33,658 bases of DNA from SZAS-3 sp964386785 (GCA_964386785.1 CAYLUD010000010.1:1-33658); one strand, 5' to 3'. Shown: positions 14,468-23,871, numbered from the stretch's first letter. Made by a program: numbers and translations. Notes: a model not told the origin generated them from the sequence alone.

Positions 14468-16213
14468 TTACCTCAAAGGCAACGTAATCACAAAAGTGGT
14501 GCCCTTACCTAATTCTGAAGAGACCTCAATCGAGCCGTGGTGCTTTTCGATAATACGATGGACAATGGATAATCCAAGCCCAGATCCTCCCAAAGATCGG
14601 GAATGGCTTTTATCCACAGCAAAAAATCGTTCAAAAATACGAGGCAATTCTTCCTTGGGGATTCCGATTCCTTGATCTACAATATGCAATACGATTGCCC
14701 CCTCTCCATGAATCAGTCGGAGCATGATTTTGGCAGGTGGTGTAGAATACTTGACCGCATTGTCGAGAAGATTAAAGATTGCCTGAAACAGCAAGTCGGA
14801 ATCTACACGTGCTACAAAAGGAGCCTGCCCAACAAGTTCTATATCGACATGTGCCTGAGGGCTCACTTCTAAAATAGAGGCCTTCGCACTATACAATAAT
14901 CGATCTAGGTGACAAGGCTCTAATCTAGAATCCGGCAATTCTTCATCAACAGAAGCTAAGGCCAACAAATTTTTAATCAAAATTTCCATGCGCGTGCAGT
15001 GGCGCACAATTTTTGTCGTCACTTCCTTAGATACTTCTGGGGATAGGTCGGGGTGATCGTGCAGTGTTTCTGCAAAACCACGAATCACGGTAATGGGGGT
15101 TTTTAATTCATGAGAGGCATTCGCCACAAAATCCTGACCCATTTCAATAACACGATGTAAACTTGTCTTGTCTTGCAAGACCAAAATCATTCCCTGATCG
15201 GGACAATAGGTAGCAACTAAATCAAAAAAACGATGTTTCTTTTTGCCCATACGGAGCAATCCCATTGTAGGCATACGTACGCGCTGTGTTTCTTTAAGCA
15301 AAGACTCACAAAGAGGGTAGTCCAGCACACTAAAGGACTGCCCAATTAAATCGACGCCTTCTACATCAAGAAAGAGTTCTGCCATGCGATTCATATATGT
15401 GATGACTAGGTTATTATCGACGGCGATCACGCCTTCTATCAGAGATTCAAGAATTGCATCTTTCTCATTTTTTTCCTGGGTCACTTGCCAAATATGTAAC
15501 CGCAACTGTGAGGAAAGGGTATTCAAGGTTTCTGCTAGCTGTGCAAATTCGCCCATATCTTCATCTACAGGAACCATAGGGAGCCAAGGCTCTTCCTCAT
15601 TTGCATGTGAATTAATAATCTGCAAAATATCGACAATCGGTTTTGTTAAATTTTCCAACAAAAACCAAACCACAATAATAAACAGTAGGAACAAAACTAA
15701 TACAAGCCCTACATACCCTAGAGTAAGATTACGAATGAGGGTCAGAACTTGTCCATTCGGGAAAGCAGCACGTAGAATTAGAGGTTGTTCATGAAAGAAA
15801 AAACGTTTTGACACATAAATCATCTGCTCGCCAAACAGCGAGGAGTCGTGCACCTCATAACTACTACCAAGACGCAATGTTTCATTCATCTCGGCAAGCA
15901 ATGTAGGGTAATCTGTTATGCGATCTGCCGATTGGATATCAGCATGAGAATCAAATATAGATCCTTGTTCTGGGGCATACAGGGTCACTCGAAAGAGGAG
16001 TAATGGCTTTCGTAGTTGAAGCAATTGAATCATATCCTCTAATGACGAGGCTTTCTGCATATCTTGAATAAGCATATCCACCTGATGCGTCAAATGACGG
16101 CGATGAATATAGCCCACGATACCTATCGTTAGGGGGTATAGAAAGATTGCAAGGAAACAGAAAATCAATACATGGGCACTGAGAATCTTCTTCCGAAAAG
16201 AGAGATGAGCCAC
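14468..16213 (-). CDS. PhoR-like membrane sensor histidine kinase
   Basis: This 581-residue sensor kinase autophosphorylates on His in response to an extracytoplasmic cue. Order of parts: TM1 (about 14-36), periplasmic sensor (about 37-163), TM2 (about 166-186), HAMP (about 187-240), PAS (about 250-345), HisKA with His368 in NASHELKTP, and HATPase_c with N box LFQAIFNLLDNAVKYS (Asn481/Asn485), G1 DQGIGIP (about 513), F box IFERFF and G2 GGSGLGLSI (about 542). All catalytic motifs are intact. The GTG start at 16213 follows an AAGGAG ribosome site formed by the last two sense codons of the upstream cyclase, so the two are one operon and translationally coupled. No response regulator gene is in the window. 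Confidence 0.9.
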   Translation of the reverse strand: MAHLSFRKKILSAHVLIFCFLAIFLYPLTIGIVGYIHRRHLTHQVDMLIQDMQKASSLEDMIQLLQLRKPLLLFRVTLYAPEQGSIFDSHADIQSADRITDYPTLLAEMNETLRLGSSYEVHDSSLFGEQMIYVSKRFFFHEQPLILRAAFPNGQVLTLIRNLTLGYVGLVLVLFLLFIIVVWFLLENLTKPIVDILQIINSHANEEEPWLPMVPVDEDMGEFAQLAETLNTLSSQLRLHIWQVTQEKNEKDAILESLIEGVIAVDNNLVITYMNRMAELFLDVEGVDLIGQSFSVLDYPLCESLLKETQRVRMPTMGLLRMGKKKHRFFDLVATYCPDQGMILVLQDKTSLHRVIEMGQDFVANASHELKTPITVIRGFAETLHDHPDLSPEVSKEVTTKIVRHCTRMEILIKNLLALASVDEELPDSRLEPCHLDRLLYSAKASILEVSPQAHVDIELVGQAPFVARVDSDLLFQAIFNLLDNAVKYSTPPAKIMLRLIHGEGAIVLHIVDQGIGIPKEELPRIFERFFAVDKSHSRSLGGSGLGLSIVHRIIEKHHGSIEVSSELGKGTTFVITLPLR

Positions 16214-16218
16214 GATAT

Positions 16219-18378
16219 TTACTCCTTATATGGAGTCCACTTAAAATCTATAACACGATACACGGTAACGGGTTCCATAAATCCTTTCAGCATTTTTTCA
16301 CCCAATAGCTCGATATGAAAGGCCTCCTGCACGCCAGGAACCTGGTAGGTCCCTTCTCCGATTAGCAGTTCCCCCGCTTCAGCAAGGTCACACAAGCGAG
16401 ATGCCAAATTGACATGGGAGCCAAGAACGGTGTAGTTCAAACGATCTTCTGCTCCCATATTTCCCGCTACGACCACGCCTGTATTAATGCCAATACCTAC
16501 TTCTAATGCACTTTCCCCACGCATGAGGCGTTCCTGATTCCATTTCTTCATCTTTTGCAACATCAATAAACCAGAAGAAACGGCATTCATCGCATGATCG
16601 GGGTTGGCAGTGGGAGCACCATAGATCGCCATGACACAATCGCCCACGTATTTATCAATTACTCCCCCCTCTCCCTCGACAACAGATGTCAATTTAGTCA
16701 TGCAAGAATTCAGCATCTGAATGACTTCTTGCGGTGGCATAGATCGTGTAATATGAGTAAAACCACGGATATCAGCAAAGAGAACACTAACAGGACGATC
16801 TTCCCCACCTAGATGAATGTTCGATTTCAAAATCTCCTCAGCAATATCTTTAGATACAACTTTATCTAATACAGCACGAATCTGTTCTTTTTCTTTGAGC
16901 CATTTCGTCATATTTTGGAATGAGCCTACAAGCTGAGCAATCTCATCCTTACGTCTGCCTAGATTAGGAAGATGTACTGCGTCATACTGACCTTTACTTA
17001 CTTGTTTCGCCGCTAGCGATAATGCATTCACAGGCCGCACTGTGATTTGCGTAGCGCGAGAAAAGATAAAAAGAACCAGGACGATGCCGAAGATAGAAAA
17101 AAATAGAAATAAGCGTTCCGATAGGTGGCTGACTAAGACCTTCGCAGCACGCCCCGCAACTTCTTGCATGGAACCTGCCCCTCCGATTTGCGACAATAGG
17201 GAACACTCAACCCCCGGTACAATGGGGACTCGACTATAAAAATAAGAATTGTCACCCAATATGATTTCTTGATTGTTTTGCAACCAAGAGTCTGTACCCA
17301 ATGAGTGTGCCCGCTGTGCAAGAGAGTGTTGTAATTGGTTGCGTTCTTCCATGGTGCATGGAGTCCCATCCCCGTGATACCCAATCCAGAGATTTGGGTC
17401 GATCATCATCCATATTTCAGTTTGAGCAAAACGAGCCATAGCCTGAATTAACGAATCGATGGGAATTCCTAGTGTAGCACGAAACTGATCTGTCTCTAAG
17501 TTAGCAGCGAAATAGATATGGATCAGTCTAGGGCTAGAAAGAAAAAAAGGGGGGGACCGCTCTTGTTCTTTGTGCATCAATGGAGGCTTCTCTTTCAGTG
17601 GCACCAAAGGCTTCCATCCAATGGCCTCCGCTGTGTATAAAAAGGAGATTTGATCCCCTGTCTTAGCAGCGACCCCTACCAATTCTCGACCGTAGGAACT
17701 CTCCATATAGGGCAGAATCGATTGGAGCAACTGTTGTTTCTTCAGCCAGGTAACCCAATCATCATCCTGCGCATTCGTGATAGGTGACCCTGCAAATACA
17801 TCTTGCTTGTTCGCTTGAGCGATCAGAGGTTGTAGCCCCGTTCGTACTGCATCTCCTGCACTACCCTGAGGAAGTAACAAATAGTATGTCGTGGTACCGG
17901 GTATAGGCAATTCAATTGTGGGCCAAGATAGTCCTTGAGAATCTGCAATCCATACACCATCCCCTTCCCTAGACAAGGATCCTGAATGAAGAGGTGCTTC
18001 TTGAGGCATGAGAACAGCAGACTGATCCTGTCCGATGTGATCCATCTCAATAAATTCCACATCTGCATGGCGAGACAGAGCCTGCAGCATCCCATTCCAT
18101 GGATCCCAGCTCGATTGAGGGAAAAACAGAGCTGCGTTTTGATGCAACGTGTCTAAATTACCATTTAGGGTTTGAAGGAAATCCATCATCAATTGTGAGA
18201 AAAGATAGCTTTGAGCACGGAGGATATGTTCGCTGTTTGTAACCAAAGCCTGCTGCAACTGCTCTGAGGCCTGACCAATATCTTTCTTAATTACATAGGG
18301 GGGTAAAAAGAAAATAATGGCTGTATATACAGCAAACAGCAACCCTAGATTGAGTAGAATAATGGTACGTAATCGCAC
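16219..18378 (-). CDS. Membrane-bound class III adenylate cyclase with HAMP
   Basis: This 719-residue protein should make cAMP. It has TM1 (about 7-27), a large periplasmic sensor region (about 30-420, perhaps Cache-like), TM2 (about 423-441), a HAMP domain (about 442-498) and a C-terminal class III cyclase domain (about 525-715). Metal-binding Asp536 (FADIRGF) and Asp580 (KYVGD), base-selecting Lys576 and Thr650, and transition-state Asn657 and Arg661 (VNLASR) are all present, so an active homodimeric adenylyl cyclase is predicted. The Lys/Thr pair argues for ATP over GTP. The start is a GTG at 18378 with AGGAT 12 bases upstream, weaker than average. It is the first gene of a pair with the histidine kinase. 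Specificity is inferred from residues only. Confidence 0.88.
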   Translation of the reverse strand: MRLRTIILLNLGLLFAVYTAIIFFLPPYVIKKDIGQASEQLQQALVTNSEHILRAQSYLFSQLMMDFLQTLNGNLDTLHQNAALFFPQSSWDPWNGMLQALSRHADVEFIEMDHIGQDQSAVLMPQEAPLHSGSLSREGDGVWIADSQGLSWPTIELPIPGTTTYYLLLPQGSAGDAVRTGLQPLIAQANKQDVFAGSPITNAQDDDWVTWLKKQQLLQSILPYMESSYGRELVGVAAKTGDQISFLYTAEAIGWKPLVPLKEKPPLMHKEQERSPPFFLSSPRLIHIYFAANLETDQFRATLGIPIDSLIQAMARFAQTEIWMMIDPNLWIGYHGDGTPCTMEERNQLQHSLAQRAHSLGTDSWLQNNQEIILGDNSYFYSRVPIVPGVECSLLSQIGGAGSMQEVAGRAAKVLVSHLSERLFLFFSIFGIVLVLFIFSRATQITVRPVNALSLAAKQVSKGQYDAVHLPNLGRRKDEIAQLVGSFQNMTKWLKEKEQIRAVLDKVVSKDIAEEILKSNIHLGGEDRPVSVLFADIRGFTHITRSMPPQEVIQMLNSCMTKLTSVVEGEGGVIDKYVGDCVMAIYGAPTANPDHAMNAVSSGLLMLQKMKKWNQERLMRGESALEVGIGINTGVVVAGNMGAEDRLNYTVLGSHVNLASRLCDLAEAGELLIGEGTYQVPGVQEAFHIELLGEKMLKGFMEPVTVYRVIDFKWTPYKE

Positions 18379-18626
18379 GGATTTGCTTATATCCTAGCGA
18401 ATGATCCATTGCAGTATTTTTTTGTCCTGTCACCTTCCTGCCGCGCCCTCATACAAGGTTGGTAGTGATTCTTTGATATTTCTAGAAGTGCATAAGTCGA
18501 ATGGACTGTTGCTCTTGATGCCCTTTCTATGTAACGCAATATGAGATACTCCGCATTTCATAACATGAAAAGGAAGAGCTGTCTCCTGTTTGAGCAAAAG
18601 AGGTAGGATGAGGTACACTCGTTCCC

Positions 18627-20516
18627 ATGAATACACCTCTCAATTCCCATCAATTAGAAGCAGCAACACACCTACAAGGTCCCTTATTAGTTCTGGCTGG
18701 AGCTGGATCGGGGAAAACACGCATTGTCACACAACGGATTCATTTTCTTATTCGCGAGGGCGTGGCTCCAGATCTCATTGTTGCGGTAACATTTACAAAT
18801 AAGGCTGCGGAAGAAATGCGTGAACGAATTCACCGGCTTCTAGAAAACGGGGGGTATTCTTCGTATCCTCTAGTATGCACATTCCATAGCTTAGGAGCTA
18901 AAATTTTAAGGGAATCCATTTCTTCTTTGGGATATCAACCTAATTTCACTATTTATGACGAAGAAGACGTTGAAAAATTGCTGAAGGCCGTGTTACAGCA
19001 ACAAGGATTGCCTCATGAAAAAGCAGAGGTGAAACGTCTGCGACAACACATTTCTTCTTGCAAGAATCAACTCGTACGGTGCGATGAGATTGAGGATCCA
19101 GACTTCCGCTCCTTATTTCATGAATATCAAGTCAGAATGAAAGAGTCTAATGCGTGCGACTTTGATGACCTACTCTACCTCACTGTTCTTCTCTTTGAAG
19201 ATCATCCAGAGATCAAGCACCAATATCAAAACCGATGGCAATACCTTTTGATTGACGAGTATCAAGATACTAACCGTGTGCAACATCGGCTTGCTTACCT
19301 TATTGTTGAACCTCATCGTAATATTTTTGTTGTTGGCGACCCTGATCAATCCATCTATTCCTGGCGCGGAGCTAATATCCACAACATTCTGGAATTCGAA
19401 AAGGAATATACTGGATCGAAAACGATTCGTTTAGAGCAGAATTATCGTAGTCGTTCGAACATTTTAGAGGCCGCGAATGCGTTGATTCGTAACAACCAAC
19501 ATCGTATCGATAAAAATTTGTGGAGTGATCGAGGGCCGGGGCCAAAAATACAACTGTATGTAGGAAGGGATGGAATCGATGAAGCCTCGTTTGTGGCAGA
19601 GCAAATTGAAGAATTGCACCATAAAGAACGATTCTCCTATTCAGAAATGACGATCTTTTATCGCACGAATTTCCAGTCCCGTCTGTTTGAGGATTCCCTT
19701 TTGTCTCATCGTATCCCTTATAGAATCATAGGGGGAATTTCTTTTTATCAAAGAAAGGAAATTAAAGATCTTCTAGCCTTTTTGCGGATGGTAGAATCGG
19801 ATCAAGATACCCTCTCTTTCCTTCGAACGGTGAATCTTCCAAAACGAGGATTAGGACAAAAAACTTTAGATGTATTATTCCAGTCTGCTCGATCTTCTAT
19901 CCTTGCCTTCTGTTTGGATCCTCCGGCAGAGATTCCCCTGCGCGCCGCACAGAAAAGCGCTTTACAAGAGTATGGCCATTTGATCCTTGCATTACGAGAG
20001 TGTAAAAAAACTTTGCCCCTCCATCGACTCATGATTGAAACCGTTCGAAAAACTGGATACCTCGAGGTGCTGAAAGAAGACCGCGACACCTTTGAAGATC
20101 GAAAGGCAAACCTCGATGAGTTATTCACAAAAGCGAGAGAGTGGGAACTCTCGAATCCTGAGGGATCTCTTGTCGATTTTTTAGAAGAATTATCGCTACG
20201 CTCTTCCTTAGATGAACACATCGAGGAGGAGGACGCTGTGAATCTCATGACTCTCCATAACGGAAAGGGGCTGGAGTTTTCCATCGCCTTTCTTGTCGGG
20301 ATGGAAGAAGACCTCTTTCCTCATGTCAACTCGAGAGAAAGTTACGAACAACTGGAAGAGGAAAGACGCTTGTGCTATGTGGGAATGACTAGGGCGAAAG
20401 AGAGACTCTACCTCACGGCTGCAGAGAGCCGCTTGATTTGGGGAGGGTATCGTATGATGCGACCCAGTCGTTTCTTACGTGAAATTCCTCGTAGTTATAT
20501 AGAACGGGTGCGCTAG
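18627..20516 (+). CDS. uvrD: UvrD/PcrA-type superfamily 1 DNA helicase
   Basis: This 629-residue 3'-5' helicase acts in nucleotide excision and mismatch repair. SF1A motifs in order: Q motif region NSHQLEA (about 6), Walker A LAGAGSGKT (23-31), Ia VTFTNKAAEEM (about 54), II LIDEYQDTN (208-216), III GDPDQSIYSWRGA (237-249), IV QNYRS (about 272), V LMTLHNGKGLEF (about 540) and VI CYVGMTRAKERL (about 580). It is complete but shorter than E. coli UvrD (720) and lacks the long C-terminal tail, as in Chlamydia CT608. The ATG at 18627 has only a distant AGGATGAGG, so expression may be modest. Its TAG stop shares one base with the GTG start of rpoN. Confidence 0.94.
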   Translation: MNTPLNSHQLEAATHLQGPLLVLAGAGSGKTRIVTQRIHFLIREGVAPDLIVAVTFTNKAAEEMRERIHRLLENGGYSSYPLVCTFHSLGAKILRESISSLGYQPNFTIYDEEDVEKLLKAVLQQQGLPHEKAEVKRLRQHISSCKNQLVRCDEIEDPDFRSLFHEYQVRMKESNACDFDDLLYLTVLLFEDHPEIKHQYQNRWQYLLIDEYQDTNRVQHRLAYLIVEPHRNIFVVGDPDQSIYSWRGANIHNILEFEKEYTGSKTIRLEQNYRSRSNILEAANALIRNNQHRIDKNLWSDRGPGPKIQLYVGRDGIDEASFVAEQIEELHHKERFSYSEMTIFYRTNFQSRLFEDSLLSHRIPYRIIGGISFYQRKEIKDLLAFLRMVESDQDTLSFLRTVNLPKRGLGQKTLDVLFQSARSSILAFCLDPPAEIPLRAAQKSALQEYGHLILALRECKKTLPLHRLMIETVRKTGYLEVLKEDRDTFEDRKANLDELFTKAREWELSNPEGSLVDFLEELSLRSSLDEHIEEEDAVNLMTLHNGKGLEFSIAFLVGMEEDLFPHVNSRESYEQLEEERRLCYVGMTRAKERLYLTAAESRLIWGGYRMMRPSRFLREIPRSYIERVR

Positions 20517-21913
20517 TGGTACAATCAAAACAGGAACTGCAACATCTACAGGTACAGAAGCTCGTTCTATCTCCTCAGATGCAGCAATCCCTCCGTATCT
20601 TACAACTCCCTATTACGGAATTAACCTGTTTGATTACCGAAGAAATTGAGAGGAACCCTGTATTTGAACCAGATAGTCCTCCAGCCCCGATGCTGCCCAC
20701 CAAACCAGGGGGTAATGCAAACCAAGAATCTGACGATATCAAAGATTTTATCGAGAACACGATTGCTTCCGAGAGCTCTCTTTTTGAATTCTTACAAGAA
20801 CAGATTCGTGATCTATTTGTAAAGGCAGAGGAATTACATATTGCAGAAATTCTTGTAGGCAACTTGGATGAACGGGGGTGGTTGACTACCCCTATGGACG
20901 AGTTAGAGATCCTGTGCAGCAGCTCAGCAGAATCGATCCTATCCGTATTATATCGACTACAAACCTGCGAGCCGACAGGGATTGGGGCCCGTTCCCTGCA
21001 AGAAGCGCTTCAATTACAATTATCTAAAACTCACGCTCCTGATGCTCTAGCAAGACGCATGGTAAATGAGTCGTTTGACGACGTAGTAAAAAATCGAGTG
21101 AACTACCTATCCAAACGATTCTCTGTTTCTACTGAAGAAGTCTATCGGGTATTGACGGAAGAAATAGCAACTTTAGAAGTACACCCAGGAAAATCTTTCT
21201 TACGCGGTCACTATCGAGCTAACCCTCATGAGGTCATTCCTGACATACGAATTGATTGGGTTGACCACCGTGTCCACATAGAAATCAATCGCGACCCTTT
21301 ACCGGGGCTGCGATTTAATCCCTACTACATGGAGATGTTACAAAAAACCCAATCTGCAGAACTACGGGAATATCTTATGCAGCATGTCCAACAAGGACGC
21401 ACCCTGATCAAACATCTTGATGAGCGTGAGCATACTCTCTACCGGATGGCAGAAGAGTTAGTAAAAATTCAACATGATTTCCTTAAAGATCAACAAGGTC
21501 AACTTGTTCCCCTAACGATGAAGCAATTAGCTGAAAGGCTTTCCCTGCATGAATCTACAATTGCACGTGCAGCGGCAGATAAATACCTTACCTGCCCTAG
21601 AGGGGTCCTGGCCATCCGATCTCTATTCAGCTATCGATTTGTTAGTGATGGCGGCACAGAGGTATCTACTAACTCAGTGAAAGAGTTACTCCAACGACTT
21701 ATTGATGGGGAGGACAAACAACACCCCCTATCCGATGAGGCTTTGTCTCTCCTCATCCAAGAAGCGGGGATCCCCTGCGCACGAAGGACTGTAGCAAAAT
21801 ACAGAAAGGAGTTGCGTATAGGCAATACGCTACAACGCAAGCAATATACTCAAGACGGAAAGAAAACGGCACGGAGTTGCTGCCAACGAGGTGATGATTC
21901 CGTAGCTACATAG
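20516..21913 (+). CDS. rpoN: RNA polymerase sigma-54 factor (RpoN)
   Basis: This 465-residue sigma factor directs polymerase to -24/-12 promoters and needs an AAA+ activator. Region I is Gln/Leu-rich (KLVLSPQMQQSLRILQLP, about 15-32). An acidic, Pro-rich region II follows. The core-binding and DNA-binding parts include HESTIARAAADKYLTCPRG, a typical pre-RpoN-box helix-turn-helix. The RpoN box is ARRTVAKYRKEL (about 422-433). After the box come 32 further residues, somewhat longer than usual. The start is a GTG overlapping the uvrD stop (TAGTG). The pair uvrD-rpoN is also adjacent in Chlamydia (CT608-CT609). No sigma-54 activator gene is seen in the window. Its last 64 bases overlap a convergent gene. 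Confidence 0.95.
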   Translation: MVQSKQELQHLQVQKLVLSPQMQQSLRILQLPITELTCLITEEIERNPVFEPDSPPAPMLPTKPGGNANQESDDIKDFIENTIASESSLFEFLQEQIRDLFVKAEELHIAEILVGNLDERGWLTTPMDELEILCSSSAESILSVLYRLQTCEPTGIGARSLQEALQLQLSKTHAPDALARRMVNESFDDVVKNRVNYLSKRFSVSTEEVYRVLTEEIATLEVHPGKSFLRGHYRANPHEVIPDIRIDWVDHRVHIEINRDPLPGLRFNPYYMEMLQKTQSAELREYLMQHVQQGRTLIKHLDEREHTLYRMAEELVKIQHDFLKDQQGQLVPLTMKQLAERLSLHESTIARAAADKYLTCPRGVLAIRSLFSYRFVSDGGTEVSTNSVKELLQRLIDGEDKQHPLSDEALSLLIQEAGIPCARRTVAKYRKELRIGNTLQRKQYTQDGKKTARSCCQRGDDSVAT

Positions 21914-22557
21914 TGGCGAATTTCCGTTAGTGATTGAGTAGAAAAATGCAGAATTTCCCGATCCGTCAAGGCAATCAACAGCAGATCACTCAAATCGGAA
22001 AGTTGTTGCAACTTCTTTTTTGTTTTCTTCAGTATCCTCTGTTCTGTCCTGAGACGTATACTAAGATAAAGAATCACACCCCAAAAGAGTGGCCACGTCC
22101 ACTGCCACCATAGACCACTGACTAGACAAATCAATATAAAGAAACCACTTTCCTTTGAAGATCGAAATATAGGGCCCCACCTTTTACGAAAGGGTGAAGA
22201 AGAGGTTTGGTATGCAAGGTGTTCTTCGAATCTAGGTTCTGTAAATCGAGCTCGCAGTGCATGGATTGCCTCGTGGATCAGTAATTCTTCTCGTGAATAA
22301 CCCAACCATTGAGAGCGCCTTTTGAATGCAGTACGTAATTGTACCCGAACAGAAGAGGGGTCTACCCAGCAACAGGCTCCTTCCCAAGGCCACAGCCCTT
22401 GATTACTATACTCGATCTCCATCGATTCCATGGTTATGCCCTGCCATTGCAACGGGCAAGCGGCTCGTGTAGATCGAGCCCGTTCCATAAAGGAAGCTTC
22501 TGTTTCATCAGGTCCAACAATCCAACCCTTCCAAAAGTACGCTTGCCAATCGATCAT
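21850..22557 (-). CDS. Membrane protein with an HExxH metallopeptidase motif
   Basis: I do not recognise the family of this 235-residue protein. It has HEAIH at residues 95-99, a zinc-peptidase motif inside a helix-like ELLIHEAIHALRARF segment, with candidate third ligands Glu111/Glu112 in RFEEHLAY about 12 residues on. A hydrophobic stretch (about 138-168) probably makes two short or one long membrane helix, and a basic coiled stretch (about 170-190) follows. The N-terminal about 130 residues would be on one side of the membrane. The ATG at 22557 follows an A/G-rich sequence. The gene converges on rpoN and overlaps its end by 64 bases. A protease role is inferred from the motif alone. Confidence 0.7.
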   Translation of the reverse strand: MIDWQAYFWKGWIVGPDETEASFMERARSTRAACPLQWQGITMESMEIEYSNQGLWPWEGACCWVDPSSVRVQLRTAFKRRSQWLGYSREELLIHEAIHALRARFTEPRFEEHLAYQTSSSPFRKRWGPIFRSSKESGFFILICLVSGLWWQWTWPLFWGVILYLSIRLRTEQRILKKTKKKLQQLSDLSDLLLIALTDREILHFSTQSLTEIRHYVATESSPRWQQLRAVFFPS

Positions 22558-22867
22558 TCTTTCTTTCTAATCTCTATGAGCAAGAGAGACAAGCAAAATT
22601 TCATATGCGATCGAGCACAAACAAGACGTGCGATCTAGTCAATGGGGAATACAGCGTACTCTTTTCCATGCAACGCGAGCCACCTCGACTGTACACCATA
22701 CAGAAGAAGATGGGATTGTTGGGCAGCATCCATTCTTGTTCTAGAACTTTTTAGGCAATAGATCGACGGATATGAAACGCACTCATTCATTTTCCCGCTA
22801 CGCACGGTGCCATACAGGATCTTCAAGTCACCTGGGAAACAAGATTACGAGCTGCAAAGCACAATAG
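22558..22867. other. Intergenic region between two minus-strand genes
   Basis: About 310 bases without a convincing gene. A 63-codon minus-strand frame (22635-22826) is open but lacks a recognisable domain or clear ribosome site. It must hold the end of the transcript of the secreted protein and the promoter of the HExxH gene, but I see no strong hairpin terminator and no convincing -35/-10 pair. Confidence 0.4.
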
Positions 22868-23584
22868 TTACATCGAATGTGGCAGAACAGTAGGTGGAGT
22901 AGGAGGTGGAACACCTTGCGCACCCACAGATTGTCCAGCCGTCAGCATATTCTGAATCGTTACAGGAGTCACTGCGGGAGGAGAATCAGTAGGGGAGGGA
23001 ACTGCTTGATAGGCGTCTGCAGGAGAGTCGTTTTCAGTAGGAGAATCGGCAGAAGAGCGATCTACACCACGATAATATCCAGGATAGGATTCTGCAGGAG
23101 GAGATTCTGCAGGAGGAGATTCTGCAGGAGATGTTGCTCCAGAATTATTGGCAGTCTCCGTTTGGATGATCCCTATCTTTTGTGCATACTCCTTTAGATT
23201 ATCAGGGATACTTTCATTGTTTCCATAATCTTGCTGAATTAAATTCCAAGCCAAACGATCACTACGATTATATGCGCTATCTATACTGTCCTGATCTAGT
23301 GTAGGGTTGTTTTGCAACAGGAAAGCGAATGCCAGCGCAGTATAATAAGCGTACTCTTCGGGAGCTCCGTGGGCAATTTCCTGTCCGTACACAAGCCCAA
23401 CGAGGCTTGCTAGCGTGTCCTTGTTTGGGTTATTTGATTTGCTAATGTCGGCTTGTATTGCACGTACCTTGTCTGTATAATTTATTTGTGAAACAGTTGC
23501 AGTAGAGGAAGGGGTATCTGCTGCAAGGCCCCAGTGAATGGATCCTGAACACAGCACTATCATCAACACGATTTTTTTTTTCAA
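22868..23584 (-). CDS. Secreted Pro/Ser-rich protein of unknown function
   Basis: This 238-residue protein has a clear signal peptide (MKKKIVLMIVLCSGSIHWGLA, cleavage near residue 21). The mature N-terminal half (about 25-145) is helical with many Asn, Tyr and Asp residues. From about 146 to the end it is low complexity and rich in Pro, Ser, Ala and Glu, with a three-fold PAESP repeat at about 152-166. No Cys remains in the mature part and there is no membrane anchor, so it may be periplasmic, surface or secreted. The start codon is TTG at 23584: an AAGGAGG site sits 6 bases upstream, and no ATG in frame has such support. A promoter candidate lies just upstream. It may be a lineage-specific effector or surface protein, but nothing proves that. 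Confidence 0.75.
   Translation of the reverse strand: MKKKIVLMIVLCSGSIHWGLAADTPSSTATVSQINYTDKVRAIQADISKSNNPNKDTLASLVGLVYGQEIAHGAPEEYAYYTALAFAFLLQNNPTLDQDSIDSAYNRSDRLAWNLIQQDYGNNESIPDNLKEYAQKIGIIQTETANNSGATSPAESPPAESPPAESYPGYYRGVDRSSADSPTENDSPADAYQAVPSPTDSPPAVTPVTIQNMLTAGQSVGAQGVPPPTPPTVLPHSM
23088..23130. repeat. 15-bp tandem repeat encoding PAESP
   Basis: Plus-strand unit GATTCTGCAGGAGGA occurs in two full copies and a 13-base partial third, identical to each other. On the coding (minus) strand it gives repeated Pro-Ala-Glu-Ser-Pro in the low-complexity tail of the secreted protein. The unit length keeps the frame, so copy-number change would alter tail length without frameshift. Confidence 0.85.
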
Positions 23585-23630
23585 AGCCAGCCTCCTTACC
23601 CAATTGGCAATATAATAAAAAAATGTTTTT

Positions 23631-23659
23631 TATAAATGTTTTTTTAGATTTTTTTTCAA
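23631..23659 (-). promoter_or_regulatory. Candidate sigma-70-type promoter of the secreted protein gene
   Basis: On the minus strand, TTGAAA (23654-23659) and TTTATA (23631-23636) are 17 bases apart, followed by a leader of about 40 bases to the TTG start at 23584. The stretch is A/T-rich, so chance matches are easy, but spacing and position fit. It lies after the terminator at 23872-23905, as expected for an independent transcript. Confidence 0.45.
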
Positions 23660-23871
23660 CGTTACTGATTTTTACCTAAAGTGTTCGTTTTTAAGCGAAT
23701 TCGAAAAATCGAAGTGTCCGGATCTGCTTCTGCCCATATATGCTTATATAAGAAGCTATACAAGATGAAATACCTAATGTACCCATCACGTAAGATGGGA
23801 ATTCATCTTATATCAATTCTCTTCTTGCATGTGAGGAATATGAGGATTGTACCTTTCTCAATGAGAATAAA

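Noticed and set aside
18430..18636. 68-codon minus-strand frame between the cyclase and uvrD
   Set aside because: No domain, no clear ribosome site, and it runs into the uvrD start; more likely a chance frame in the divergent promoter region.
22635..22826. 63-codon minus-strand frame
   Set aside because: No recognisable motif or start signal; kept only as a note in the intergenic entry.
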